Origin: Nitrospira_D sp035465795
Lineage (GTDB): Bacteria; Nitrospirota; Nitrospiria; Nitrospirales; Nitrospiraceae
Length of the DNA stretch: 64,000 bases
NCBI RefSeq assembly: GCF_049546785.1
Contig: NZ_JBMWAN010000002.1
Location: forward strand, 434,001-498,000
Direction of reading: 5' to 3'
This document shows, one piece after another, positions 17,988 through 26,337 of the stretch. The notes beneath the pieces are model-generated. The model saw only the letters and a program-made list of their open reading frames with translations. It was not told the DNA's origin and did no database searches. The translations under genes and the position numbers were made by a program. Numbering within the stretch: position 1 is the stretch's first letter; each line of letters begins with the position of its first letter.

Positions 17988-18893
17988 ATGAGCAAAGCAC
18001 GCATCGCCATCTCGCCCGATCTGTATGACATCATGCCGTCGGACTATCAGGACCTCGTCAACCATGCCACCTACGGCAAGGAAGACCGGGGGTGGAAAGA
18101 TATCGGCACCTCCAAGGAACTCATCGAGCAACACTCACTCTGCGCCGGCTGTCCCGAGTCCATGGCGTTTCGCTATATCCTCGCCTCGCTGCCCAATCCC
18201 GAGGACACCGTCATGGTCGGCTCGACCGGCTGCACGAGCCTCGTGTTTCCGATGGTAGCCGTGCACAACATTCACTCCCTCTTCGGCAATCAGAATGCCG
18301 TCGCCTCGGGGCTCAAGCGGGCGCTGAGTGTGCGCTTCCCGAACCGCATCAAGGATGTGGTGGTACTGGCAGGCGATGGCGCCACCGTGGATATCGGACT
18401 GGACATGACGCTCCAGGCCTGGTTCCGGCAGGAGAAGTTCACGACCATCTGCTTCGACAACGAGCTGTACGCCAATACCGGCGGGCAGGAAAGCGGCCTC
18501 ATGCAAAAGGGGTTCGTGGCCAAGATGGCCCCGGTCGGCAAACTCTTCGACAAAGTGCGCCTCCCGGAGATCGCGCGGGAATCCGGCTGTCACTACATCG
18601 TCAACTGCACGGTGAGCAAGCCGTCGCTCGTCGAGAAGGTCGTGCGCAACGCCGTCCTGATCGCCAGAGAAATCGGGCCCACCTACCTCCAGCTCTACAC
18701 CCCCTGCATCCTGGAGATCGGGAAGAACAGCATGGAAGGGCTGCAGGAAATGCGCGATTCGGAAAAACCGAACGAACGCTTCGCCTACAAGGAATACATC
18801 AGCGAGCCCGCCAAGCAGCTGCTGGCCGAGCTTGCCGCCAAGGCCAGGGAAAAGAAAGACGCCGTGAAGCAGTTGGCTCCGCAAGAGGCGTAA
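17988..18893 (+). CDS. 2-oxoacid:ferredoxin oxidoreductase, beta-type subunit 1
   Basis: 301 residues. TPP/Mg-binding motif GDGATVDIGLD leads into FDNELYANTGGQESG. Cysteines for the proximal 4Fe-4S cluster are all present: the CAGC pair (HSLCAGCPESM), one in GSTGCTS and one in YTPCILE. It follows the alpha gene by 79 bases with GAGAGGAG ahead of its ATG. The C-terminal tail is lysine-rich and helical. Confidence 0.9.
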   Translation: MSKARIAISPDLYDIMPSDYQDLVNHATYGKEDRGWKDIGTSKELIEQHSLCAGCPESMAFRYILASLPNPEDTVMVGSTGCTSLVFPMVAVHNIHSLFGNQNAVASGLKRALSVRFPNRIKDVVVLAGDGATVDIGLDMTLQAWFRQEKFTTICFDNELYANTGGQESGLMQKGFVAKMAPVGKLFDKVRLPEIARESGCHYIVNCTVSKPSLVEKVVRNAVLIAREIGPTYLQLYTPCILEIGKNSMEGLQEMRDSEKPNERFAYKEYISEPAKQLLAELAAKAREKKDAVKQLAPQEA

Positions 18894-18940
18894 ACATCAG
18901 CCGCGCCATCGCGGTTCACCGGGAGAGAGTGAGGTGTCCG

Positions 18941-19831
18941 ATGAGTCTCAATTATGTGACATTCACACCGGGTTTCGAAGCGTTCATGCCGAAAGAATAC
19001 CGGGATATGGTCGAGCACGGCCCCTTCGGCAAGAAGACCACCGTGTCGCAGATGGGCAGCTTCAAAGAAATCCTCGAGGAACATCCCATGTGCGCCGGCT
19101 GCGCCATGACATTGTTCATCCGGCTGGCGATCATCGCCTTCCCGAATCCCGAAGACACCATCACGGTCGGGACCGCGGGCTGCGGCCGGCTGGCGATCTC
19201 ACAGGCCGCAATCCCCTTCGTGTACGGCAATTACGGGGACCAGAACGGCGTGGCCAGCGGCTTGTCGCGCGGGCTGCGGATTCGCTTCGGGGATCAGCCG
19301 AAGGATGTCGTCGTGATGGCCGGCGACGGGGGCACCGCCGATATCGGCTTCCAGCAGGTGCTGCATTCCTGGTTCCGTAAGGAACGGTTCACGACGATCA
19401 TGCTGGACAACGAGGTGTACGGCAATACCGGCGGTCAGGAAAGCGGGATGACGACCCGGGGCGCAGTGCTCAAGATGGCCCCGCTCGGCAAGAAGTTCGA
19501 AAAGATGGATATGGTCGCCATGGCGAAGATCGCCGGCTGCGCCTATATCGCCACGGTCGTGCCGAACAATCCGCGGCGCGTCGAAAGCTGCATCAAGAAG
19601 GCCGTGCTGATCGCCCGCGAAGTCGGTCCGACCTATATTCAGGCCTATACCTCCTGTAATATCGAATATGCGATCCCGACCGACAAGGTCATGGAAGACG
19701 CCAAGACTGTCGAAGACGACCGGTACAAGTTCACCGAGTACGTGAGCGACGAGGCCAGAGCCTATCTGGCCGAGCGATACGGCTACAAAGAGTTCATCCA
19801 GAAGCCGGCCGCGGCCCTCGCCACGGCCTAA
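18941..19831 (+). CDS. 2-oxoacid:ferredoxin oxidoreductase, beta-type subunit 2
   Basis: 296 residues, a diverged paralogue of the preceding gene. TPP motif GDGGTADIGFQ with LDNEVYGNTGGQESG. The four cluster cysteines are in MCAGCAM (two), GTAGCGR and YTSCNIE. The ATG at 18941 follows GAGAGAGTGAGG. Both beta-type genes look complete, so the operon offers one alpha with two alternative or paired beta-type subunits. No gamma (RGGQG-type) or ferredoxin-like delta gene is visible in the window. Confidence 0.88.
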   Translation: MSLNYVTFTPGFEAFMPKEYRDMVEHGPFGKKTTVSQMGSFKEILEEHPMCAGCAMTLFIRLAIIAFPNPEDTITVGTAGCGRLAISQAAIPFVYGNYGDQNGVASGLSRGLRIRFGDQPKDVVVMAGDGGTADIGFQQVLHSWFRKERFTTIMLDNEVYGNTGGQESGMTTRGAVLKMAPLGKKFEKMDMVAMAKIAGCAYIATVVPNNPRRVESCIKKAVLIAREVGPTYIQAYTSCNIEYAIPTDKVMEDAKTVEDDRYKFTEYVSDEARAYLAERYGYKEFIQKPAAALATA

Positions 19832-19931
19832 GGACATGGGGGGAAGATTCGGGCGAGGGCCCGCACGCACCGCCAGAATCTTCCACCCGTCAGCCAGCCG
19901 ACACTGTCGGCGAACAGACCTGGGAGGCATC

Positions 19932-20165
19932 ATGGGAAAGAAGACACCGACAGTCACGCGCGCGCCGCAGTATACCCTGAGCTACGGCATGCGGCTGGAT
20001 AGGGGCACCGGGCCGGAAGAGGCGCATCCCCACGTCCCGATTGTCCTGCCCGATGGATCGACCGGCAACCTTACCCTGCACGTCATCAACGGGACGCCGG
20101 AGGAGATCAAAGCCAAGCTGCTGGCAAGCGTTGACGCGTTTTTCGAGATCTATCCCGAAGCCTGA
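19932..20165 (+). CDS. Small conserved-looking protein after the OFOR genes
   Basis: 77 residues with a good GGGAGG ribosome-binding site before ATG 19932. It reads YTLSYGMRLDRGTGPEEAHP, then IVLPDGSTGNLTLHVINGTP, and ends in a helix EEIKAKLLASVDAFFE. Unknown family. Position suggests an accessory subunit or regulator; five-subunit OFORs of Hydrogenobacter type do include a very small subunit, but I cannot show homology. Confidence 0.6.
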   Translation: MGKKTPTVTRAPQYTLSYGMRLDRGTGPEEAHPHVPIVLPDGSTGNLTLHVINGTPEEIKAKLLASVDAFFEIYPEA

Positions 20166-20235
20166 ATACCGCGATTCATGCCCGAATCCCGGAACCGCCG
20201 GACAGCATGCACGGCCGCAGGGAGACAGGACCACC

Positions 20236-20925
20236 ATGCAGACCCTTGACATCGACCGACCCGAGATGCCCGATCTTCAGTTCGTCCTGTTGGTGACGGC
20301 CCTCTGCACGTCCCAACTGACGCGGCTCAACGTGCCGGAGCCCGTACGCACCACCCTCTTCAACCGGTGCTGGACGCTGCTGAACGAGAGCCCTCCCCCC
20401 AACAGGCCCGAGGAGAGAGTGCTGGACTTGCGGCCCTGGACCGAGGTGACGTTGGACGCGATAGTCGAAACCATCCGCCGGGTCCTTACCGAAGCGGGCA
20501 TCCGGACCCTCGCCTGGGATCATGCCGCCGGCGACCCGCAGCAGATCAGCACTGCGGCAGCGCAACCCCTCATCAACCGGCTCGAACGCTTGTATCCACA
20601 CCCATCCAAAGCCGGTGCCGCGACCAGTCGAGAAGTGATGGCCGATGTGCTGGATCGCTTGGATGATTCGAGACCGGACGTCCGGCAGGTCATCGATGAG
20701 CTGGGACTGCTGTTGGCGGCCTTTCCCCCGGCCTTGCAGGGTCGCGCCGCAACGATCTCGGCAGCGGGCCATGCCCCCGAACTCGCCGACAAGCTGCTCA
20801 AGGGAGCCGACGTGATGCGCGACAGTGGAAACATGTATTTGGCCTGGGCCCGCCATTACGCCGGGCTGGCTGAAGGCAAGCCCGACGCGTCTGAAGATGT
20901 GGATGATACGGAGTTTGGCACGTAG
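20236..20925 (+). CDS. Hypothetical helical protein at the end of the OFOR operon
   Basis: 229 residues, soluble and mostly helical (FVLLVTALCTSQLTRL, EVMADVLDRLDDSRP, ELADKLLKGADVMRD), with an acidic tail ASEDVDDTEFG. No domain recognised; no OFOR gamma signature. It is 70 bases after the previous gene on the same strand, so it probably belongs to the same transcript. Confidence 0.6.
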   Translation: MQTLDIDRPEMPDLQFVLLVTALCTSQLTRLNVPEPVRTTLFNRCWTLLNESPPPNRPEERVLDLRPWTEVTLDAIVETIRRVLTEAGIRTLAWDHAAGDPQQISTAAAQPLINRLERLYPHPSKAGAATSREVMADVLDRLDDSRPDVRQVIDELGLLLAAFPPALQGRAATISAAGHAPELADKLLKGADVMRDSGNMYLAWARHYAGLAEGKPDASEDVDDTEFGT

Positions 20926-21233
20926 GAACGGGGTCGGATCCGGGTCCTCGTGCAATGATTCGTGGTGCCCTCGATATGGGTGCTCCTGCGTGCTTGCCGA
21001 TGCCCGCGTCATCATGCGGGTCTCGTGCTAGACCGCCAAGAAGACCCCGTCGCATTGCCGGGCCGGCGAGAAATCTTTTTCCGTCATCCCGCCTTCATCC
21101 TTCGTGGTCAGCGTCACCCTATCGAAACGAGTAGCGGGATCAAGAGCCGCAGGAAGAGCAAACAGCGGCGGCAAGACAAGGCCTACGGGACGATTGGCTT
21201 TTACATACTGCGAACATGACAACGGCGCGGCCG
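20926..21233. other. Gap after the OFOR operon, about 300 bases
   Basis: No gene seen and no clear hairpin-plus-T-run terminator identified by eye between these convergent genes. Confidence 0.4.
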
Positions 21234-21461
21234 TCAGCCGCCGAGCTTGAGCCAGACGTAGGGGGTGAAGTAATAGGCCACGATGGACAGCAGCAGGCCG
21301 AGCACCGCGCCGAACAGGCCCGTCACATAGAGCCCGGCGAAGGGGGACAGGAACACGATCAGGATCATCAGCAACGCGATGGACCGATGGCCTTCGTAGA
21401 ACCTCCGGCGGCGGTCGCCGGTGAGGGAATCGGCAAAGGAGAGATCAGACCGAACAGGCAT
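21234..21461 (-). CDS. Small two-TM membrane protein
   Basis: 75 residues from ATG 21461. A charged N-terminus (DRRRRFYEGHRS) is followed by two hydrophobic helices: IALLMILIVFLSPFAGLYV and LFGAVLGLLLSIVAYYF. No family identified. Ribosome-binding site is weak; a TTG at 21479 is an alternative start. A decayed copy of its 3' end lies at 13435-13520. Confidence 0.65.
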   Translation of the reverse strand: MPVRSDLSFADSLTGDRRRRFYEGHRSIALLMILIVFLSPFAGLYVTGLFGAVLGLLLSIVAYYFTPYVWLKLGG

Positions 21462-21568
21462 GACCGGAGTATAGAACAAATCCCGCGTTCAGCGCATGCA
21501 GGGCGGGAACAGACCCCGGTACCTTTTCCCGGTCCTGCCTCGCCCCCCTCCCCGACCGCTGCCCGCGC

Positions 21569-21883
21569 TTATTTCTGCTTCGCCACGATCTGATGTTTGA
21601 TCCTCTCGTACGCGGCCTCGGGAATCACTTTCTTCTCGACCAGCTCGTCCTTTCGTCGGTAGGGACGATGTTTGATGATCCGGGAGGCGAGCGCGTCACC
21701 GATCCCCGGTAATTCCTTCAGTTCATCTTCCGTGGCGCTGTTGATGTCCACGAGTTTATCCGCCCGGTCGCCGGCGTAGCCCACAGAGGGAGCCGCCGTG
21801 TGCAGGGCAAACACCGCCATTCCACCGAGGACCATGCTCAATACCGCTACACCCAGCGTCCGCCGCATGAAAGGAAATCTCAT
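21569..21883 (-). CDS. ComEA-like helix-hairpin-helix protein
   Basis: 104 residues. N-terminal signal/anchor (LGVAVLSMVLGGMAVFAL) and a C-terminal helix-hairpin-helix domain: VDINSATEDELKELPGIG, then ALASRIIKHRPY. This pattern is that of the DNA-binding domain of ComEA competence receptors, though many such short proteins are not linked to DNA uptake. AAGGAGG with five-base spacing supports ATG 21883. Confidence 0.85.
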   Translation of the reverse strand: MRFPFMRRTLGVAVLSMVLGGMAVFALHTAAPSVGYAGDRADKLVDINSATEDELKELPGIGDALASRIIKHRPYRRKDELVEKKVIPEAAYERIKHQIVAKQK

Positions 21884-22174
21884 AACAACCTCCTTGTTAC
21901 TGTGCCCTGCCGTTCGCCATTCGCTGTCCTCTGACCGGTTCCGTTCCCGTTCCATTCAGATCCCGTTGCGATAAGCCGGAACTGTTCGAACCCCGCTTCC
22001 AGAGACGGTAGCATGGCAGAGTCACCGGGAGCGAGCAACTGCATGGACGAACGACGTGAGCCACAGCGGCCGGTGATCAAGAAGAGCCTCCCGCTCCGTT
22101 TCTGGCGCTTCCGGATATCGAGTGAATCAGGCATCCCGCTGATCAGCCTCTTCTAGCTGATACCTTTTTCTCGT

Positions 22175-22196
22175 CCTCCCCTCGTGTCAGGGGAGG
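22175..22196. terminator. Hairpin CCTCCCC / GGGGAGG
   Basis: Perfect 7-bp stem with an 8-base loop (22182-22189) in the gap between the HNH nuclease end and the ComEA-like gene. No strong T-run; similar C-rich/G-rich hairpins recur at 63034-63050 and 63142-63160, so it may be a dispersed repeat instead. Confidence 0.4.
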
Positions 22197-22362
22197 GAAG
22201 GTGGGGTAAAGGAGGGGCCACCCGGGCATACCGGCGTCAATCTAAACGGGCACCTTGCTCACAGACCCATACGAAATCCTGAAGCACCATTTTCTTTCTT
22301 CCAGCTTGGAGGAATCATCTCAGGCCCGCAACAAAGGCTCCCGCCATTGTTCTTCGGATCCC

Positions 22363-23262
22363 CTATTCCCGATAGAACAGTCTCCGCAGCCTGGCGATAT
22401 CGCCTTCTTCCCCGCCGAGCCGGTGCAGCATGCGGTGGCAGTTGGCACAGACCGTGACAAGGTCTTTGGCGGACGACACCACGCTGTCCGCAAGCCGGCT
22501 CAGCGGCAGCACATGATGCGCTTCCGCAAAGCCCTTGCCGATGTCGCCATACACTTCTTTGAACGTCATTTCACACACCTGGCACCGGTAGTTGTCCCGC
22601 CTGTTACATTGTTCAACCAGCGGGCGGCTCCGTTCGCGGGCCAGGTGCTGGCGCACCGCTTGACGGTCTGCCACACAAGCGAAGTCGTCTTCTTTATCGG
22701 CCTCGTTTGACGGTGCCTCCGGCTGCCGGCTCTTGATGACGCGCTCAAATAACCCGGTTGCCCGGCCCACGATGCCCGGCACATTCTCCTGCTTGTCGGG
22801 AAGGGCGAAATCATACTGCCCGTAGTAGGCAGAGTCGCTCCCCCCGTCCTGATACTCCTCATACATCGGGCGATCATATTCGCGGGGGTCCAACGGTTGC
22901 CTGAGCACAAAGTCCGATCGTGAGCCGGTGGCCGGCCGCATGTCCTTTTCGCTCAACCCTCGCACCGGCCGCAGGGACTCCGGCAGTACGGCGACTCTCT
23001 TCCGCAGCTTGTCCGCTTGCGCGGCATAGAAGCCGTACCAAATCCGCCGTCGGCCTTCTCCGGCCCATTCGCAATACCAGATTTCCAATCTTGGTTCTCC
23101 CAGCCCCAGCGAGCCCAGTTCAACACGCCACCCTTTGGTGCGGGACTCTTTCAGCGGCAACTCGGTGCGCAGCCGGATCAATCTGCCGAGCCGTCGCGAG
23201 AGCTCTTTGTGCAATTCTCCGACAACCAATTTGAAATGTTCCCGATCTTCCGCATCGCTCAT
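22363..23262 (-). CDS. HNH endonuclease
   Basis: 299 residues. N-terminal about 190 residues are of unknown fold and may recognise DNA. The C-terminal HNH domain has paired zinc cysteines (YRCQVCEMTF and VCANCHRMLH) and the catalytic histidine region FAEAHHVLPLSRL. Such proteins are often modification-dependent restriction enzymes, but no specificity can be read here. ATG 23262 follows AAGGAG with seven-base spacing; the frame to 23340 is discarded. A graveyard of restriction-type remnants lies just upstream. Confidence 0.8.
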   Translation of the reverse strand: MSDAEDREHFKLVVGELHKELSRRLGRLIRLRTELPLKESRTKGWRVELGSLGLGEPRLEIWYCEWAGEGRRRIWYGFYAAQADKLRKRVAVLPESLRPVRGLSEKDMRPATGSRSDFVLRQPLDPREYDRPMYEEYQDGGSDSAYYGQYDFALPDKQENVPGIVGRATGLFERVIKSRQPEAPSNEADKEDDFACVADRQAVRQHLARERSRPLVEQCNRRDNYRCQVCEMTFKEVYGDIGKGFAEAHHVLPLSRLADSVVSSAKDLVTVCANCHRMLHRLGGEEGDIARLRRLFYRE

Positions 23263-23336
23263 CACAATTCTCCTTACACGCCCGCTGTAACAGAAACTGA
23301 CCGCGCCATCCCCTCGCCGTCGGATTCGGCCCACGG

Positions 23337-23549
23337 TCATTCATGTGCCTGCTGCCTGCCGTTGAAGCGGCCGCTGATTTCCACCCCGGCCTTCTCCACC
23401 CGCTCCTGGCGCGTGAGCGGCGGCAGAGCATAGGCGACGTGAGCCGGCACGTCAAAGAGATCGCTGTTCCCGGCATCGATGATCCGTTGCATTTCGGCCA
23501 TCTGTCCATGCCCGAAGCCTCTCTCCGCGAGCCCTTGCGGGAGTTTGGC
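23337..23549 (-). pseudogene. C-terminal remnant of a type I restriction HsdR gene
   Basis: About 70 codons read QGLAERGFGHGQMAEMQRII, LFDVPAHVAYALPPLTRQER, and VEISGRF. This is the pattern of the C-terminal domain of EcoEI-type HsdR subunits (GF..AQ..EMQRIIDAE.SDLFDVLA.VAYALPPLTREER). Everything upstream, including the helicase motor, is gone, and the end diverges after GRFNGRQQ. Confidence 0.75.
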
Positions 23550-23574
23550 TCGCGTGTCGGGAAGGCGATGTTGG

Positions 23575-23848
23575 CTACTTGACGACCGGGGACGCGGCGG
23601 ATTCGACGGCGGCGAGGATTTTGGCGCGGGTTTCATCATCAAACTCATGCCCGTAGAAGCGGAGGAAGAGGCCTCTATGAAATGGTCTCGACCGTGGCCT
23701 GCGGGTCGTGCTCCCTGAGGGAGGCTTCCACGAGGGCGCGTACGGTGTCGCGCATGGCACATCCCATGATGAGCCGTTCTTCATCGCTCCGCTGCATGAG
23801 CATGACCCGGTAGCGCTGATCCATTTCGGAGGATGTGAGGAACGGCAT
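23575..23848 (-). pseudogene. Frameshifted small gene (MGCAMRDTVRALVEASLRE family)
   Basis: From ATG 23848 the frame reads RSDEERLIMGCAMRDTVRAL and then hits a stop near 23675. The family's usual continuation (GLFLRFYGHEFDDETRAKIL) resumes in another frame to a TAG at 23575. A single frameshift explains it. Members of this small family are commonly found beside nucleotidyltransferase genes. Confidence 0.65.
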
Positions 23849-23945
23849 AAAAGTTCGCCGCCATTGAGCCGATTACCAATTACGGGATGCCGGCCCTTTC
23901 CAATTCTGCGGTCACTGCTTTGAGGACATCCAGCTCGTCGCTCAC
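23826..23945 (-). pseudogene. Nucleotidyltransferase-like gene remnant
   Basis: From a GTG at 23945 the frame reads VSDELDVLKAVTAELERAGIP, then a TAA, then continues in the same frame as LVIGSMAANFYAVPHILR. The GSMAANFYA box is typical of MNT/AbiEii-type nucleotidyltransferases (GSxAxxxY). The rest of the gene is missing, replaced by the neighbouring remnant. Confidence 0.55.
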
Positions 23946-24211
23946 GGACAGATTGCACTCCCATTTTGCTGTAGTTGGCCGCGCAGAATACCCCTTTCCC
24001 CGCGAGAAATCATCAGCCCCCTCGAAGGGCGGAAGGAAATGCTGAGCTGGACAACCCGCGAGCTGCCGGCTGATGACGGTACGAACAAGCAGGGTCTATG
24101 TCAGCGGGACGGGAGGGATTGGGGGGACTCAGTCTATGAGTCGTCACCGGTTGCTTCGACCGTCGGAGAGGAGTAACGTTTTCTCTATCCCCCACCACAA
24201 AGGAGGCTCCC

Positions 24212-25384
24212 ATGAAACGCTTCCGACTCCTCACCTTGACCTGTGCGCTGTTTCTCTCCTGCATTTCTCTCGCGTCGGCGGAACTTCTTGCCCTCTTGAA
24301 CTATGAGAGCAAGCCGGACCAGCCGGTGCGACGGGAAGGGATCGCGATCATGGACATTGATCCCGATTCGTCGGACTTCGGGAAGATCCTGATGGAGATC
24401 CCCCTGCCGCCCGACCTCGTCGCGCACCACATCTTCTTCAACCGCGACCGGAGCAAAGCCTATATCACGGCCTTGGGGAAAAGCATTCTGCATGTCGTGG
24501 ACCTCACCCGCTTCCCCTACCGGCTCCGCGCGATTGCCGTGCCGGACTGCCTGGTCGGCGAGGATCTCGTGGTCTCGGAAGATAACCGGACCTGGTACCT
24601 CACCTGCATGGGCTCCAGTAACGTAATCATGGGTGACGCCGTGAAAGATCAGCCGGTCAAAACGGTCAGCGCGGCTGAGCCGGCCATGGCGACGATTCTG
24701 TATCCGCACGGGATTGCGATTCACAACGGCATCGATCGCGTTCTCGTGACCAGCACCGTCAAGCCGGATATGTCCGACGCGGGTGAGTCGGTCACGGTCC
24801 TGGAAGCCAGTACCGGGAAAGTGCTCTCGACGCACAAAATCGCGACGCAACCGTCTCCCGCCAAATCCGCTCCCGTCGAAATCATGTTCAGCCCCAATGC
24901 TGATCCCCCCGTGGTGCACATCACCAATATGTTGGAAGGGACGCTGTGGGCCGGGGTCTGGGATCCGCAGGGCAAGGCCTTTTCGTTCCATCAGATCGAT
25001 GACTTCGGTCCACGCCAACAAGGGATGCCGCTGGAAATGCTCTACAACGCGAAAGGGGACCGCTTGTTCGTCACCACGGCCAAGCCGGGATTTGTGAATC
25101 TGTATGACAACAGCGATCCGCGACAACCGAAGTTTCTCAAAACGATTCCCGCGGCTGCGGGCGCCCACCATAGCGTCTTATCACCCGATGAACGGTACCT
25201 CTTCGTCCAGAACAGCCTGCTTAATCTGGAGGGCATGAGCGACGGGTCCATCACGGTGATCGACCTGAAGAACGACAAAGTCCTGGGGAGCATCGATACC
25301 CTGAAAGCGCAAGGGTTCAACCCCAACTGCATCATGCTGCTGCCGAATCATTTTCAGCAGGCCGGTCTGCGCGCAAGCCGATGA
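24212..25384 (+). CDS. YncE-like secreted beta-propeller protein
   Basis: 390 residues. Signal peptide (LLTLTCALFLSCISLASA-EL) followed by repeated propeller blades: KAYITALGKSILHVVDLTRFP, DRVLVTSTVKPD, DGSITVIDLKNDKVLGSID. The pattern matches YncE/YVTN-type seven-bladed propellers. It is likely periplasmic, of unknown binding partner. AAAGGAGG lies before ATG 24212. It is followed by a strong terminator hairpin. Confidence 0.82.
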   Translation: MKRFRLLTLTCALFLSCISLASAELLALLNYESKPDQPVRREGIAIMDIDPDSSDFGKILMEIPLPPDLVAHHIFFNRDRSKAYITALGKSILHVVDLTRFPYRLRAIAVPDCLVGEDLVVSEDNRTWYLTCMGSSNVIMGDAVKDQPVKTVSAAEPAMATILYPHGIAIHNGIDRVLVTSTVKPDMSDAGESVTVLEASTGKVLSTHKIATQPSPAKSAPVEIMFSPNADPPVVHITNMLEGTLWAGVWDPQGKAFSFHQIDDFGPRQQGMPLEMLYNAKGDRLFVTTAKPGFVNLYDNSDPRQPKFLKTIPAAAGAHHSVLSPDERYLFVQNSLLNLEGMSDGSITVIDLKNDKVLGSIDTLKAQGFNPNCIMLLPNHFQQAGLRASR

Positions 25385-25448
25385 AGATAAAGAAGCAGTA
25401 CTGAGAACTGAGTGCTGGGCATACGGGAGGAGCAAGACCGACGGACAC

Positions 25449-25488
25449 AGAACCGGGACGGCCCAGGGCTATGGGCCGGCCCGGTTCT
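25449..25488. terminator. Strong bidirectional terminator hairpin
   Basis: Long GC-rich inverted repeat: AGAACCGGG and GGCCCA on the left pair with TGGGCC and CCCGGTTCT on the right, with small mismatches. It lies between the ends of the convergent YncE-like and pal genes and can serve both. Confidence 0.8.
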
Positions 25489-25523
25489 ATGCTATCTCTG
25501 CATGACCTCGTCAATCGCCGGCG

Positions 25524-26135
25524 TCATGGCTTGACCACGAGATGGCCTCGCCGGTTCTGCCGATAACAGGCTTCGGAGCGGTCTCGACAAAACGGGCGCT
25601 CTTTCCCGTAGGCCACGGTGGTGACGCGCTCGGGCCTGATCCCCAGCTCCATCAAATAATTGCGGACTGACTTGGCCCGCTTCTCCCCCAACACGAGGTT
25701 GTAGGCGGAGCTGCCCCGCTCATCGCAGTGCCCTTCCACGTTCAGACGGACGGCCGAATGCGTGCGCAGCCACTCGGCATCCCGGGAGAGCGCCTGCCGC
25801 CCCTCCTCGCTGATGGTCCAGCTATCGTAGCCGAAATAGACATCGCTCAGGCCGGCCGCCGCCGTGGCCGCTTGCTCTGCCCGCATTTCGTCCATCTGCC
25901 GCCTCACGGCAGCCGGGTCCGCTTTGGCCACAGCGATGCCGGAGCTCAGCCCTTCTGACGAGGGAAAATCGTTCCCGGGAATATCGGTCACGGACAAGCC
26001 GGGCGCCGGCTCGGTCGGCGCCGACGCGGTGGTGGTGCTGCCGCCTGACCGGCCGGATTTCTTCGAGCAGCCAGCAGTCCACAACATCGCGCAACTGATG
26101 GTCAGGAGCAAAAGTATTCGAATACCACGATTCAT
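25524..26135 (-). CDS. pal: Peptidoglycan-associated lipoprotein Pal
   Basis: 203 residues. Signal peptide and lipobox (LWTAGC-S) followed by a Ser/Thr linker. The OmpA-like peptidoglycan-binding domain is at about residues 95-203: VYFGYDSWTISEEGRQAL, VRLNVEGHCDERGSSAYN, LGEKRAKSVRNYLMELGI, VTTVAYGKERP. The D and R of the domain that contact diaminopimelate are present. AAGGAGGG precedes ATG 26135. No tolQRAB genes are nearby. An extra Cys pair (PFCRDRSEACYR) near the C-terminus could form a disulfide. Confidence 0.92.
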   Translation of the reverse strand: MNRGIRILLLLTISCAMLWTAGCSKKSGRSGGSTTTASAPTEPAPGLSVTDIPGNDFPSSEGLSSGIAVAKADPAAVRRQMDEMRAEQAATAAAGLSDVYFGYDSWTISEEGRQALSRDAEWLRTHSAVRLNVEGHCDERGSSAYNLVLGEKRAKSVRNYLMELGIRPERVTTVAYGKERPFCRDRSEACYRQNRRGHLVVKP

Positions 26136-26273
26136 GAGTCCCTCCTTGGTGAAAGCGCGATAGGGTTCCGCTCCTGTGTTCGTCGGATTGCCGCTTCGCC
26201 TGCCGCGCAGTGTAGCAAGATGCATGGGACAGGGCAATGCGCGAGGTGAGCCGGATCACGCCGGACGAATGCA

Positions 26274-26327
26274 GGGGAGCAGGGAAGTGCTGAGTCCTGA
26301 GTGCTGAGTTCAGGGGAAAAGAGCGGA
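26274..26327. repeat. Dispersed intergenic repeat, copy 1
   Basis: Contains aagtgctgagtcctgagtg and then ggggaaaagagcgga. Related copies lie at 27723-27787 and 28614-28661. Shorter pieces of the ctgagt/actcag motif recur at about 34060, 39180, 42545, 45295, 46700 and 62780. Confidence 0.7.
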
Positions 26328-26337
26328 TAGCCGATGG

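Noticed and set aside
18092..18940. Long upstream extension of the second beta-type OFOR gene (frame open from 18092)
   Set aside because: The extension overlaps the first beta gene in another frame and is arginine-rich shadow; the real ATG is 18941.
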